Origin: Agathobaculum sp. Marseille-P7918
Lineage (GTDB): Bacteria; Bacillota; Clostridia; Oscillospirales; Butyricicoccaceae
NCBI RefSeq assembly: GCF_900625105.1
Contig: NZ_UYYD01000007.1
Location: forward strand, 47,118 to 111,117
Reading direction: 5' to 3'
Length of the DNA: 64,000 nt
Part shown: positions 1 through 9,060 of the stretch, piece after piece
Layout of the letters: every line of letters begins with the position of its first letter
Position numbering within the stretch: position 1 is the stretch's first letter
Notes under the pieces: generated by a model
Seen by the model: only the letters and a program-made list of their open reading frames with translations
What the model was told of the DNA's origin: nothing
Database searches by the model: none
Made by a program: the position numbers and the translations under genes

Positions 1-649
1 TCTCGACAACAACCGCGTTTGCCTTCGCTTCGTTGTACTCGCCCTTCTTCAGAACGCCCGGACGAACGGTCGCCATCTGGGGACGGAAGCGCGGGCAGAT
101 GATGGTCGCCATCAGGTGGCCGCCGAATGCCGGACGGGTCATCTTCAGGTTGCGGTCCGCACGATCAAGCGCGTCGATCTGTGCTTCCGGCAGGGTGGAA
201 GCTTCCTTCAGGAAGGCAGCGTACTTCTCAACGTCAACGTCGAGGTGCGTGCAGTCCGCGGTCAGGCCGGTGTGCAGGCGAGCTGCGCAGCGCGGACCCA
301 GGTCACGGCCGATGTTGGTTGCCGCGATCAGCAGGATCTCCGGCTTCTTGGCCATAACGGTATCGCAGATCACCTTTGCGTATGCATCGGTGGTGTAGGT
401 CTCGAGCAGGTCGTTCTCGCAAACAAGGACCTTGTCCGCGCCGTAAGCGCCCAGTTCCTTGACCATGGAGTCGCCTACGCCCTTGCCGCCCAGCAGCAGG
501 CCGCATACCTCGACGCCCATGTCGTCCGCCAGCTTGCGCGCCTCGGAGATCAGCTCAAGCACGGTCGGCTGGAGCTTGCCCTGGCGCTGTTCACAAAATA
601 CCCATACGCCGGAAAAATCGGCGAGGTTGGTGTTATTGAAATCAGCCAT
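1..649 (-). CDS. etfA: Electron transfer flavoprotein alpha subunit, N-terminal part (runs off left edge)
   Basis: EtfA binds FAD and pairs with EtfB to pass electrons to or from acyl-CoA dehydrogenase; in butyrate producers the Bcd-EtfAB complex bifurcates NADH electrons between crotonyl-CoA and ferredoxin. About 216 N-terminal residues are visible, starting MADFNNTNLADFSG and including the family block around NIGRDLGPRCAARL. The FAD-binding C-terminal domain lies outside the window. It starts 18 bases after the etfB stop with a GAAAGGAGA ribosome site, so it is the last visible gene of bcd-etfB-etfA. Identity is secure from sequence and context; completeness cannot be judged. Confidence 0.93.
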   Translation of the reverse strand, partial: MADFNNTNLADFSGVWVFCEQRQGKLQPTVLELISEARKLADDMGVEVCGLLLGGKGVGDSMVKELGAYGADKVLVCENDLLETYTTDAYAKVICDTVMAKKPEILLIAATNIGRDLGPRCAARLHTGLTADCTHLDVDVEKYAAFLKEASTLPEAQIDALDRADRNLKMTRPAFGGHLMATIICPRFRPQMATVRPGVLKKGEYNEAKANAVVVE

Positions 650-667
650 TATAGTTTCTCCTTTCGA

Positions 668-1468
668 TCAGATGATGTGCTTCTTCAGAAGCTCAGCAGC
701 GAGGGTCTCGCAAGTGGTCTTGTCAGCGCCCTCGAGCATCTTGCCCTGGCCCTTCTGCGGGGGCGTAAAGGACTTGAAGATGTTGGTGGGAGAACCCTTC
801 AGGCCGATGGTGGTGGGATCGATCAGCGGATCGTCCTTGAGGGTGTTGTAATCATAAACGGTAACCGGCTTGGAGTAGCAATCCATGATGCCGCCCAGAG
901 ACATGTAACGCGGTGCGTTCAGCTCCTTGATGCAGGTCAGCAGGCAGGGAGTCTGGGTCTGGATGGTCATGTAGCCGTCCTCGAGCATACGCTTAACGGT
1001 GACGGTGTTGCCTTCCTTCTTGATGTCGGCAGCGTAGGAAATCTGCGGAATGTGCAGCTTCTCAGCGATCTGAGAGCCTACCTGCGCGGTATCGCCGTCG
1101 ATTGCCTGACGGCCGCAGAATACGATGTCGTCGTCCTCGAGGCCGATCTTGTTGATCGCAGCCGCGAGAATCTGGGAGGTAGCAAAGGTATCCGAACCGC
1201 CGAACTCACGAGCGGAAACCAGAACGCCTTCGTCCGCGCCGCGCGCGATCAGCTCGCGGAGCATGCCTTCTGCCGGCGCCGGGCCCATGGTGACAACGAC
1301 AACCTTGCAGCCGGTCTCGTCCTTGAGCTTGAGGGCAGCCTCAACCGCGTTGAGGTCGTCCGGGTTGGTGATGGTCTGCATGGATGCGCGGTTCAGGGTG
1401 CCATCCGGATTGACTGCAACCTTACCGGAGGTATCCGGAACCTGCTTTACACAAACAATAGCCTTCAT
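668..1468 (-). CDS. etfB: Electron transfer flavoprotein beta subunit
   Basis: This 266-residue cytoplasmic protein has the usual EtfB length and opening (MKAIVCVKQVPDTSGKVAVN), followed by the nucleotide-binding region with VVVVTMGPAPAEGMLRE and the ARGADEGVLVS block. With EtfA it carries electrons between NADH, ferredoxin and butyryl-CoA dehydrogenase. It lies between bcd and etfA on the same strand with short gaps, which is the standard arrangement in butyrate producers. A GGAGG-type ribosome site precedes the ATG. No anomaly seen. The bifurcating role is inferred from the bcd linkage. Confidence 0.95.
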   Translation of the reverse strand: MKAIVCVKQVPDTSGKVAVNPDGTLNRASMQTITNPDDLNAVEAALKLKDETGCKVVVVTMGPAPAEGMLRELIARGADEGVLVSAREFGGSDTFATSQILAAAINKIGLEDDDIVFCGRQAIDGDTAQVGSQIAEKLHIPQISYAADIKKEGNTVTVKRMLEDGYMTIQTQTPCLLTCIKELNAPRYMSLGGIMDCYSKPVTVYDYNTLKDDPLIDPTTIGLKGSPTNIFKSFTPPQKGQGKMLEGADKTTCETLAAELLKKHII

Positions 1469-1490
1469 AGTTCAGTTTTCCTCCTTATCC

Positions 1491-2642
1491 TTAGCGCAGA
1501 ACCTGACCAGCGATGACCATTCTCTGAACCTGAGAAGTGCCTTCGTAGATCTCGGTGATCTTGGCGTCACGCATCATGCGCTCCATCGGGTACTCACGGA
1601 TGTAACCGTAGCCGCCGTAGATCTGAACGCACTTGGTGGTAACGTCCATTGCAACCTCAGAAGCGTACAGCTTCGCCATAGCAGCTTCCTTGGTGAACGG
1701 CAGACCAACGTCGTGGTTGAACGCAGCGCGGCGAACCAGTAGACGAGCAGCATCGATCTGGGTGTACATATCGGCTACCATCCACTGCAGGCCCTGGAAC
1801 TTGTCCAGCGTTCTGCCGAACTGAACGCGCTCCTTCATGTACTGGATCGCCTTATCCAGAGCGCCCTGCGCGATGCCGAGTGCCTGAGAAGCGATACCGA
1901 TACGGCCGCCGTCCAGCGTCATCATAGCAATCTTAAAGCCGCCGTTCTCCTTGCCGAGCAGACGGTCAGCCGGCAGATGCACGTCTTCAAAGATCAGCTC
2001 AGCGGTCTGAGAACCACGGATGCCCATCTTGTGCTCGATCTTGCCGATGGAGAAGCCCGGATCGTCCTTGTCAACGATGAAGGCGGAAATGCCCTTGTTG
2101 CCCTTGGACTTATCGGTCATGGCGAAAACAACGTAAGTATCCGCGCGGCCGCCGCCGGTGATGAACACCTTGGTGCCGTTGAGGATGTAGGAACCGTCCG
2201 GCTGCTTGACAGCAACGCTCTGCTGTGCAGCGGAGTCAGTGCCCGCGTTCGGCTCGGTCAGGCCGAATGCGCCGATCTTCGCGCCTTCCTTGGGCTCGAT
2301 CAGCGGGCGCAGCCACTTTTCCTTCTGCTCTTCGGTACCGAACGCGTAGATCGGCCAAGCGCCCAGCGTGCCATGAGCGGACATGATGCCGCCGGTGGTC
2401 GCGCAAACGCGGCTCATCTCTTCGATTGCGATCGAATAGCAGATGTAGTTACCGCCGGAGCCGCCGACTTCCTTCGGGAACTGAATGCCCATCAGGCCGT
2501 ACTTCATCAGCTTCTGGACAGTCTCTTCCGGATAGCGCTCCTGCTCGTCGATCTCTGCTGCGAGCGGCTCTACTTCGTTAAGCGCGAACTCACGGCACAT
2601 CTTCTGGAACAGTGCTTCTTCTTTTGTAAGCCTAAAATCCAT
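1491..2642 (-). CDS. bcd: Butyryl-CoA dehydrogenase (short-chain acyl-CoA dehydrogenase)
   Basis: Reduces crotonyl-CoA to butyryl-CoA in the terminal arm of the butyrate pathway, with FAD, together with EtfAB. The 383-residue protein carries the family signature AFGLTEPNAGTDS, the C-terminal block YGGYGYIREYPMERMMRDAK, and IYEGTSQVQR, whose Glu is the expected catalytic base. I start it at MDFRLTKEEALF (2642) because GGGAGG lies eight bases upstream; an in-frame extension to 2687 lacks a ribosome site and would overlap the leader. It heads the bcd-etfB-etfA operon. No crt, hbd or thl gene lies next to it here. Confidence 0.94.
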   Translation of the reverse strand: MDFRLTKEEALFQKMCREFALNEVEPLAAEIDEQERYPEETVQKLMKYGLMGIQFPKEVGGSGGNYICYSIAIEEMSRVCATTGGIMSAHGTLGAWPIYAFGTEEQKEKWLRPLIEPKEGAKIGAFGLTEPNAGTDSAAQQSVAVKQPDGSYILNGTKVFITGGGRADTYVVFAMTDKSKGNKGISAFIVDKDDPGFSIGKIEHKMGIRGSQTAELIFEDVHLPADRLLGKENGGFKIAMMTLDGGRIGIASQALGIAQGALDKAIQYMKERVQFGRTLDKFQGLQWMVADMYTQIDAARLLVRRAAFNHDVGLPFTKEAAMAKLYASEVAMDVTTKCVQIYGGYGYIREYPMERMMRDAKITEIYEGTSQVQRMVIAGQVLR

Positions 2643-2684
2643 GCCATATACCTCCCAAAAAATATTCGCGGGTGTACAGAAAAA

Positions 2685-2719
2685 CACAGCGCCCGATGCC
2701 CATGGGCCGGAGCGCTGTG
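2685..2719 (-). promoter_or_regulatory. Attenuator-like hairpin in the bcd leader
   Basis: On the minus strand CACAGCGC and GCGCTGTG form an eight-base-pair stem with further pairing inside (GCCC with GGGC), followed at once by five T residues. It sits between the promoter and the bcd start codon, about 42 bases before the ATG. It resembles an intrinsic terminator, so it could attenuate the operon. I recognise no known riboswitch class in the short leader. Confidence 0.5.
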
Positions 2720-2758
2720 GCCTGAGCCAACACCCTACTTTGGAGCATGTCTACTTAT

Positions 2759-2786
2759 ATTATACCGGTTGCCGGGAATATGTCAA
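2759..2786 (-). promoter_or_regulatory. Sigma-A promoter of bcd-etfBA
   Basis: Minus strand: a perfect -35 TTGACA (2781-2786), 16-base spacer and a perfect -10 TATAAT (2759-2764). Transcription would start near 2752, giving a leader of about 110 bases. Such a strong promoter suits a highly expressed butyrate operon. Confidence 0.8.
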
Positions 2787-2797
2787 GGATTTAACAG
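2780..2797 (-). promoter_or_regulatory. Candidate Rex (redox repressor) operator over the bcd -35 box
   Basis: Minus strand reads CTGTTAA, four bases, then TTGACAT. The clostridial Rex consensus is TTGTTAA, four bases, TTAACAA; 11 of 14 defined positions match. The site covers the -35 box, the position expected for NADH-responsive repression. Rex control of bcd operons is known in clostridia; the assignment here is inference. Confidence 0.5.
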
Positions 2798-4364
2798 ACT
2801 TTTGCGTGAGAATTTCGGCCCGCTTTTTTCGCTCGCCGTTCGGGATTTTACGCCGCGTGAAATCCCGTCTTTTGTTTCCGATTTGTATAACTTTCCGTCG
2901 GTTCCCGCCGCATGTTTTTCGCGTTTTTCACATATTCCGCGCCTTCTGTGCATAAGAAGCAAGGAAAGCGTATCGATAAAGGAGGAGAAGCATATGTGTG
3001 GAATCGGCGGCTTTGTCGATTACGAACACGACGCGCGCCGCTATGCGTCGGCGGCAAAGCGCATGCAGCGCAGCCTGACGCCGCGCGGCCCGGACGCGGC
3101 AGGCGAATATCAGGATGAGGACGCGGTTCTCGTGCACCGCCGCCTGATCGTCATCGACCCGGACGGCGGTGCGCAGCCTATGTACGCACCGGACGGGAAT
3201 ACCGTGCTGGTATATAACGGAGAGTTATATAATACCGAAGAAATACGAAACGACCTACTCGCCCGCGGGCACACCTTCCGCGGCCACTCGGACACCGAAG
3301 TGCTGCTGCACGCCTTTCTCGAGTGGGACACGGACGCCTTCGAGCGCCTCAACGGCATTTTCGCCTTTGCCCTCTGGCAGAAGAAGGAGCGGCGGCTCAT
3401 CCTGTGCCGCGACCGGCTGGGCGTTAAGCCCCTGTTCGTCGCGCGCGTGCACGGCGGACTGGTGTTCGGCTCGACGATCGGCACCGTGCTGTGCCATCCG
3501 GCGGTCGAACCCGAGGTCGATGCGGACGGTCTGCGCGCCGTGCTGCTGCTCGGCCCCGCGCGCCCGCCCGCATCCGGTGTGTTCCGGCAGATCGAATCCC
3601 TGCTGCCCGGGCACTGGGCCGAACTCACCCCCGAGGGCTATGCCGACCGTACTTACTGGAAGCTGGAAGCGCACGAGCATCCGGACGATCTGGGCGCCAC
3701 GATCGCGCGCACGCACGAGCTGATCTGCGACGCCACGCAGCGGCAGCTGGTCTCGGACGTCCCGCTCGCCTGCTTTTTGTCCGGCGGACTGGATTCGTCC
3801 ATCCTGTCCATGCTTGCCGCCAAAAATTACGCCGCGCGCGGCGAAACGCTGCGCACCTGGTCGGTCGATTACCGCGACAACGACAAGTATTTCACCAAAA
3901 ACAGCTTCCAGCCCAACAGCGATAACGAATTCATCCAGATGATGGTCGATGCGCTCGGCACCGAGCACCACAACGTCGTCATCGAGCCGGACGCCCTGTG
4001 CGCCGCGCTGCTGCCCGCGACCGACGCGCGCGACCTGCCCGGCATGGCGGACGTGGATTCGTCGCTGCTGCTGTTCTGCGCGGCGGTCAAAAACGGCGGC
4101 ACGACCGTGTGCCTGTCCGGCGAGTGCGCCGACGAGCTGTTCGGCGGCTATCCGTGGTATCACCGCGAGGAGATTTTGTTTGAGGACACCTTCCCGTGGT
4201 CGCGCTCGGTCGATCTGCGGCTCGGCCTGCTCGCGCCCGGCGTGGTGCAGGACGGCGCGGCATTTGTCCGCGAACACTATCTCGCCACCTGCCGCCGCGC
4301 GGAAAAGCTGCCATCCGACAGCAAGAAAGACGCCCGCATGCGCGAAATGTTCGTGCTCAATTTG

Positions 4365-4414
4365 GACTGGTTTATGGCAACGCTGCTCGAAGCAAGCGTT
4401 GCACAGGGATACTC
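4365..4414 (+). other. attL junction of the asnB island
   Basis: asnB sequence ends and island sequence begins at the dinucleotide GA (4389-4390). The left half is asnB coding sequence with GCAACGCTGC at 4377-4386. The right half is the island arm AGCGTTGC (4395-4402), four bases, GGATAC (4407-4412). Its mirror arm is found at the other end of the island (31120-31137). Confidence 0.8.
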
Positions 4415-4430
4415 CCCTTCCGGTGCTGCG

Positions 4431-4468
4431 CAAAAAAGCAGCCGCAGGTTCTCTGCGGCTGCTTTTTT
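4431..4468. terminator. Bidirectional intrinsic terminator
   Basis: GCAGCCGCAG, five-base loop, CTGCGGCTGC, with T6 on the plus side and A6 on the other. It ends the sugar-importer transcript on the minus strand and would also stop transcription entering the island from the broken asnB. Confidence 0.9.
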
Positions 4469-4493
4469 GTTGTCTGTCTTGCGTGTGATATGC

Positions 4494-5606
4494 TCAGTGG
4501 AAGATTTCCCACTGCGTTTCCTTGTCAAACAGGTGCATTTTGTTTTTGTCCAACGCAAACGTCGCCTGCTCACCGGCCTGTCCGCGGAAGCGCGCCGGCA
4601 CGCGTGCGATCAGCTTGGTGCCCTTGCACTCCAGATATAAGTAGATCTCCGAACCCATCAACTCGGCAATGTCGATATCCGCGTGTACAATGCTGTCCGC
4701 GCTGGCCTCGAGGAAAATCTCCTCTGTGTGCAGGTCCTCCGGACGGATGCCGAGCACCACGTCCACACCCACATACTTGTCCAGCACGGCTTGATCGGCC
4801 TTGCCCTCGGGCACCGGGATGCTGAAGCCCAGAAAATCGATGAAATACCGGTCGTTTTCCTTGCGCAGCTGCGCGTCGATGAAGTTCATCTGCGGCGACC
4901 CGATGAAGCCGGCCACAAACAGATTGCACGGATAATCATACAGGTTCTGCGGCGTATCCGCCTGCTGGATGATGCCGTCCTTCATGACCACGATGCGGTC
5001 GCCCATGGTCATCGCTTCGGTCTGATCGTGCGTGACATAGACGAACGTGGTGTCCAGCCGCTTGTGCAGCCGGATGATCTCGCTGCGCATCGCGGTGCGC
5101 AGCTTGGCGTCCAGGTTGGACAGCGGCTCGTCCAGCAGAAAGACCGCCGGATTGCGCACCATGGCGCGGCCCAGTGCCACGCGCTGCCGCTGGCCGCCGG
5201 AAAGCGCCTTGGGCTTGCGGTCAAGCAGCGGCTCCAGATCGAGCACGCGCGCTGCCTCGTGCACCTTGCGGTCGATCTCGTCCTTGGGCATTTTGCGCAG
5301 CGACAAGCCGAACGCGATGTTTTTATATACAGTCATATGCGGATACAGGGCATAGTTCTGGAACACCATCGCAATATCGCGGTCCTTCGGCGCGACCCCG
5401 TTGACCAGCCGGTCGCCGATGAACAGCTCGCCTTCCGTGATATCCTCCAGACCCGCGATCATGCGCAGGGTGGTCGATTTGCCGCAGCCGGACGGCCCGA
5501 CCAGAATGACGAACTCTTTATCCTTGATCTCCAGATTCAGGTCGGGGATAACCTCGACCCCGCCCGGATATACCTTTTTTACATGCTTGAATGTAATGCC
5601 TGCCAT
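4494..5606 (-). CDS. ABC transporter ATP-binding protein, MsmX/UgpC/MalK type
   Basis: Cytoplasmic ATPase that powers a carbohydrate ABC importer. The 370-residue protein has Walker A GPSGCGKST (about residues 37-45), Q-loop QNYALYPHM, signature LSGGQRQR, Walker B VFLLDEPLSNLDAKLR and the switch His in VTHDQTEAM, then the C-terminal OB-like regulatory domain of the MalK class. It follows the two permease genes on the same strand. Many Firmicutes use one shared MsmX ATPase; here the ATPase is linked to its importer. A bidirectional terminator follows. Confidence 0.92.
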   Translation of the reverse strand: MAGITFKHVKKVYPGGVEVIPDLNLEIKDKEFVILVGPSGCGKSTTLRMIAGLEDITEGELFIGDRLVNGVAPKDRDIAMVFQNYALYPHMTVYKNIAFGLSLRKMPKDEIDRKVHEAARVLDLEPLLDRKPKALSGGQRQRVALGRAMVRNPAVFLLDEPLSNLDAKLRTAMRSEIIRLHKRLDTTFVYVTHDQTEAMTMGDRIVVMKDGIIQQADTPQNLYDYPCNLFVAGFIGSPQMNFIDAQLRKENDRYFIDFLGFSIPVPEGKADQAVLDKYVGVDVVLGIRPEDLHTEEIFLEASADSIVHADIDIAELMGSEIYLYLECKGTKLIARVPARFRGQAGEQATFALDKNKMHLFDKETQWEIFH

Positions 5607-5622
5607 ATGTTATCGCTCCTTC

Positions 5623-6474
5623 TCATTCTTTGACCGCGCCTGCCGTCAGGCTGGATACTACCTGTTCCTGGAACAATGCGAATATCACAATGCTGGGGAT
5701 GACGGCGATCGTGATCGCCGCGAACATGGCGGTATAGTTAAAGCTGAACTGCGACGTGAAATAGCTCAGCGACAGCGGAAGCGTACGGGCATCCTGTCCG
5801 CTCGTCAGGATCAACGCAAAGGTGAATTCATTCCAGTTGTTCAAAAATGCCAGCACGGCAGCGCTCGCCAGACCGCCCTTGGCGCAGGGCAGCATGATCT
5901 GGAAGAACGTGCGGACAAAGCCCGCGCCGTCCACATACGCCGCTTCTTCCAGACTTCTGGGGATGGAGAGGAAGGTACTGCGCAAAATCAGCAGCGACAT
6001 CGGCAGATTCAGCGCGGTGTATACCAGAATCAGTCCGGTTTTGGTGTCCGTCAAGCCCAGATTGTTGATGACGAGATACACCGGGTTGAGCAGCGCGGTC
6101 ATCGGCACAACCATGGACAGCGACAGCAGCCAGAACAGAATATTCTTGCCCCGGAACTGGCACCGCGCAAAAACGTACGCCGCCATGGCCAGAAACAGCA
6201 CATTGGCCACGGTTGCCACGCTGCTGATGATGACACTGTTGACAAAATACTTCAGAATCGGCGAAATTGCGATCGCCTGTTCATATCCGGTGAACTTGAA
6301 ACTGGTGGGAAGCGAAATTCCGTCGGTCAGGATTTCCGCATTGGTTTTAAAGGAAGACATGACAACCCAAACGATCGGAAATAATGCAACGATCACGCAC
6401 AGCGCCAGAAATATATATTTCAAAATCATCAGCAGGCGGCCTCTGTTGGTCAACTGCCCCCAAGTTCTATTCAT
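5623..6474 (-). CDS. Carbohydrate ABC transporter permease, MalG family
   Basis: 283-residue inner-membrane subunit of a CUT1-type sugar importer. About six hydrophobic segments; the EAA coupling loop that contacts the ATPase is visible as EEAAYVDGAGFVRTFFQIML in the C-terminal half. The N-terminal TNRGRLLMILKYIFLALCVI segment is the typical MalG first helix. It sits between the MalF-like gene and the ATPase with gaps below 20 bases, so the genes are co-transcribed. Substrate cannot be read from the permease; the neighbouring deacetylase and GH4 enzyme suggest a host- or plant-derived oligosaccharide. Confidence 0.92.
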   Translation of the reverse strand: MNRTWGQLTNRGRLLMILKYIFLALCVIVALFPIVWVVMSSFKTNAEILTDGISLPTSFKFTGYEQAIAISPILKYFVNSVIISSVATVANVLFLAMAAYVFARCQFRGKNILFWLLSLSMVVPMTALLNPVYLVINNLGLTDTKTGLILVYTALNLPMSLLILRSTFLSIPRSLEEAAYVDGAGFVRTFFQIMLPCAKGGLASAAVLAFLNNWNEFTFALILTSGQDARTLPLSLSYFTSQFSFNYTAMFAAITIAVIPSIVIFALFQEQVVSSLTAGAVKE

Positions 6475-6486
6475 TGCAAAGCCTCC

Positions 6487-7359
6487 TCAATAATCTTCCT
6501 GGCCGACCTTGAGCGTCTTGTTTATGATTACCATTGCAATCGTACCCAAGACAATGATCATCACGCCGATCGTGTTGGCATAGCCGTAGTTGTTTTCCGA
6601 CATGAAGGTGCCGTACAGCAGCAGCGGCAGATTGGTCGTCGCGCGGCCGGGACCGCCGTTGGTCGTAATATAAATGAGGTCAAACATCTGCAGCATATAG
6701 GTTGCCGCCATGACCATAGTCGTGCCGATGATCTTGCGCAGCAAGGGCAGCATAATCAGCACATCGATCTGGAAATTGGAGGCGCCGTCCACACGCGCCG
6801 CTTCGATCACCGATTCGTTGACCGTCAGCGCTTCCGCCAGCACAAGCGTGGTGGTATAGCCGGCAAACAATGTCCAGATCATGGTCACCGACGGAAACGC
6901 GGTTGATGTTTCCATCAGCCAGTTATGGGTCAGGTTTTCCAGTCCCAATTTGGTCAGGATGGAGTTGACCACACCGAACTGCGGGTTGAAAATATTGACG
7001 AAAATGGTTGCCATCGCCGCGTTGGAAATGATGCTGGGCACCATATAGGCGGTGCGGACGAATTTCCAGCCGCGCGGCTTTTTATAGAGGATGAGAGCGA
7101 TAAAGACGCCCAGGCCGACATGCACAGTGCAGTGGATCAGGATCCAGATCACGGTGTTGGCCAGCGCCTGCCGGAAGTTGGCATCGTGAAACAGGGTGAT
7201 GTAATTTTGCAGTCCGATAAACTGCATGTGGTCGGATGAGAGCCGGTATTCGCACAGCGAAGTGACAAATACCATTACCAGCGGCACGGCGTAAATCAGC
7301 AGGAACAGGATCACCGCCGGCGCAAGAAAAATCGGGATCCAAACTTTTTTTGTTTTCAT
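6487..7359 (-). CDS. Carbohydrate ABC transporter permease, MalF family
   Basis: 290-residue inner-membrane partner of the downstream MalG-type permease. The first helix follows MKTKKVWIPIFLAPAVILFL, and the EAA loop is EAARVDGASNFQIDVLIML. It follows the binding-protein gene after a 94-base gap containing a hairpin and precedes malG by 12 bases. The order binding protein, MalF, MalG, ATPase is the usual CUT1 arrangement. Substrate unknown. Confidence 0.92.
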   Translation of the reverse strand: MKTKKVWIPIFLAPAVILFLLIYAVPLVMVFVTSLCEYRLSSDHMQFIGLQNYITLFHDANFRQALANTVIWILIHCTVHVGLGVFIALILYKKPRGWKFVRTAYMVPSIISNAAMATIFVNIFNPQFGVVNSILTKLGLENLTHNWLMETSTAFPSVTMIWTLFAGYTTTLVLAEALTVNESVIEAARVDGASNFQIDVLIMLPLLRKIIGTTMVMAATYMLQMFDLIYITTNGGPGRATTNLPLLLYGTFMSENNYGYANTIGVMIIVLGTIAMVIINKTLKVGQEDY

Positions 7360-7409
7360 GACGCAATGTCCTTTCTCAGTGTCCTTTCTATCGATTGCCC
7401 GGACAGGAA

Positions 7410-7431
7410 GAGCCCGTCCTCAGACGGGCTC
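7410..7431 (-). terminator. Intercistronic hairpin between binding protein and permeases
   Basis: GAGCCCGTC and GACGGGCTC form a nine-base-pair stem with a four-base loop and only a weak T run. Such hairpins after a binding-protein gene commonly stabilise its mRNA or cause partial termination, so that binding protein exceeds permease. Confidence 0.6.
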
Positions 7432-7453
7432 CTCTCAGGATCCAAAAGAATCT

Positions 7454-8770
7454 TTAATTCTTCTGTGCGTTCTCAGTCAGGATCTGGCAATACTGCTCAG
7501 GCGTGATTTCGCCGGAAGCCAGGCGCGGCAGTTCCTGCGATACGACGTCAAGCAGGTTCGGATACATGGTTGCCTGCAGGTTATCGGTGCGAACCTTAGC
7601 GGTGGCTGCGAGATCCAGGAACTCCGCCAGCAGCGGATAAGCTTCCTTGGCCTTCTCGGTGATCTCAACCTTGGAGGACGCCGGGACCATGCCCTGCACT
7701 TCCAGCGCAACCTGCTGTGCATGCTCGCTGGTAAAGAACTTCACCATTTCGATCGCGGCTTCTTCCAGCGCCGGATCATCCTGTTTGGTGACAAAGTAGC
7801 CCTGAATCGGAGCGTCGTAAACGAAGCTGCCCGGATAGATCGCTACGCCGACCTTATCGGCAAAGCCGGGAGCCGCCTTGGTCTCATCCGAGAAATCGCT
7901 CATCATCCACGGGCCGTTTGCGATCATCGCTGCCTGCTCGGACAGGAAGTTGTTCGCTGCATGCTCATACTTGCCGCCGATCGCGTCCTTCGTGGTGTAC
8001 TCCTGCAGCATCTTCTGCACTTCGCCGGCTGCCTTGATCATGGCCGGATTGTTGTAATCGTCAGGCGTCATCTGCTTGAGGAAGGCAACGGCATCGTCGC
8101 CCTCTGCCGCGACCAGCGCGCCCATCCAGAGCGAAGTGACCCAAGCGGAGTCGGCCGTATCCAGCGCCAGCGGGGTGATGCCCGCAGCCTTCAGCTTATC
8201 GCACTGATCCCAGAACTCATCCCAGGTCGTTGCCGGGCCGGACAGACCGGCTTTCGCAAACAGTTCCTTATTATAGAAGTAACCGACCAGGTTGCCTTCG
8301 GACGAGGAAGCATAGATCTTGCCGTCACGGCTGTTGGTGGTCATCGCAGCATCCGTGTACAGTTCCTTCCACTCGGGATCGCTGTTGACCGCGTCGGTCA
8401 GGTCAACGACCACGTCCTTGGCCAGCGCCAGATCGAGGAGGTTGTAGCCGCCGCCGTAAACCACCGGAGGCAGATCGCCCGTGCCGAGCTGTACCTTGAT
8501 TTTGTCAATGTAGTTCTGATCGCCCGGGACTTCTTCCTTCTCGATGCGGTACTTGCCGGCGTACTGCTCGTTGAATTCACTGATCAACTGATCGACAACC
8601 GGAGCCGCCGTGTTGACGCCGCACTGGAAGGTTGGATAGTTAATGACGATTTCTTCGCCTGTGCCTTCTGCTTCGCTGCTTCCCTGTTTTGCTGTGTCTC
8701 CCCCACAGCCGGCAAGCATCGTAACTGCCATTGCAGATACCAGACATAATGCAGTGATCCTTTTTTTCAT
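7454..8770 (-). CDS. Sugar ABC transporter substrate-binding lipoprotein
   Basis: 438-residue extracytoplasmic solute-binding protein of the family 1 sugar-binding type. A lipoprotein signal peptide ends in the lipobox LAGC with Cys22 as lipid anchor, followed by a Gly/Ser/Glu-rich linker. The mature domain includes the features AGLSGPATTWDEFWDQCDKL and GPWMMSDFSDETKAAPGF seen in this family. Start supported by AAGGAGG. First gene of the importer operon, divergent from the YesM/YesN two-component pair at 9061-12399, which is the probable regulator. Ligand not predictable from sequence. Confidence 0.93.
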   Translation of the reverse strand: MKKRITALCLVSAMAVTMLAGCGGDTAKQGSSEAEGTGEEIVINYPTFQCGVNTAAPVVDQLISEFNEQYAGKYRIEKEEVPGDQNYIDKIKVQLGTGDLPPVVYGGGYNLLDLALAKDVVVDLTDAVNSDPEWKELYTDAAMTTNSRDGKIYASSSEGNLVGYFYNKELFAKAGLSGPATTWDEFWDQCDKLKAAGITPLALDTADSAWVTSLWMGALVAAEGDDAVAFLKQMTPDDYNNPAMIKAAGEVQKMLQEYTTKDAIGGKYEHAANNFLSEQAAMIANGPWMMSDFSDETKAAPGFADKVGVAIYPGSFVYDAPIQGYFVTKQDDPALEEAAIEMVKFFTSEHAQQVALEVQGMVPASSKVEITEKAKEAYPLLAEFLDLAATAKVRTDNLQATMYPNLLDVVSQELPRLASGEITPEQYCQILTENAQKN

Positions 8771-8826
8771 GTTTCTTCCTCCTTACAACTGTTGATTTAC
8801 CTAGGTTTCCTCCTTTGTTTTTGTAT

Positions 8827-8855
8827 ATTATATATAAATACCCTTGGTTTCGGAA
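8827..8855 (-). promoter_or_regulatory. Candidate promoter of the sugar-importer operon
   Basis: Minus strand has a perfect -10 TATAAT (8827-8832) with a poor -35 TTCCGA at 17 bases. A good -10 with a weak -35 is typical of promoters that need an activator, fitting control by the AraC-type response regulator encoded next door. Confidence 0.45.
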
Positions 8856-9060
8856 TGCACTAATTTGATGGTTTTGCACATTATTTTGTCTTTTTCCGCC
8901 CTGCTTTTCCCAAATCCGGTTTTTCATGCATTGACGAGAAAAAAATAATACTTTTTTGCACAAATGTAATACAAATTGGCTGTCTTAATCCTGCGGCAGC
9001 GCGTGCTTTGTAAAAGTATGATAAAATAGCATTAAAAGTGATAACATAAGGAGGAATTGA

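Larger units (their letters stand above)
2994..4640 (+). pseudogene. asnB: Asparagine synthetase (glutamine-hydrolysing), 5' part, interrupted by an island
   Basis: Start chosen at the ATG giving MCGIGGFVDYEH, eight bases after GGAGGAG, with the catalytic Cys2 of the glutaminase domain. RGPDAAGEY and YNGELYN follow, and the synthetase PP-loop SGGLDSS is at residues 263-269. Authentic AsnB sequence ends at codons for FMATLL (about 4388). After 4390 the frame runs through island DNA (residues unlike AsnB) and an intrinsic terminator at 4438-4468 before a stop at 4640, so the mRNA probably lacks a stop codon. The last 144 residues of the synthetase domain are at 31142-31576. The protein should not make asparagine; glutaminase activity alone might survive. 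Confidence 0.9.

Noticed and set aside
2841..2867. Hairpin CGGGATTT/AAATCCCG upstream of asnB as a T-box or riboswitch
   Set aside because: The stem is short, no T-box sequence or aptamer core is visible, and no promoter could be placed before it.
4391..4640. The in-frame tail of the 5' asnB part as real protein
   Set aside because: It begins at the island junction, crosses an intrinsic terminator and overlaps the complement of the ATPase gene; it is unlike AsnB.
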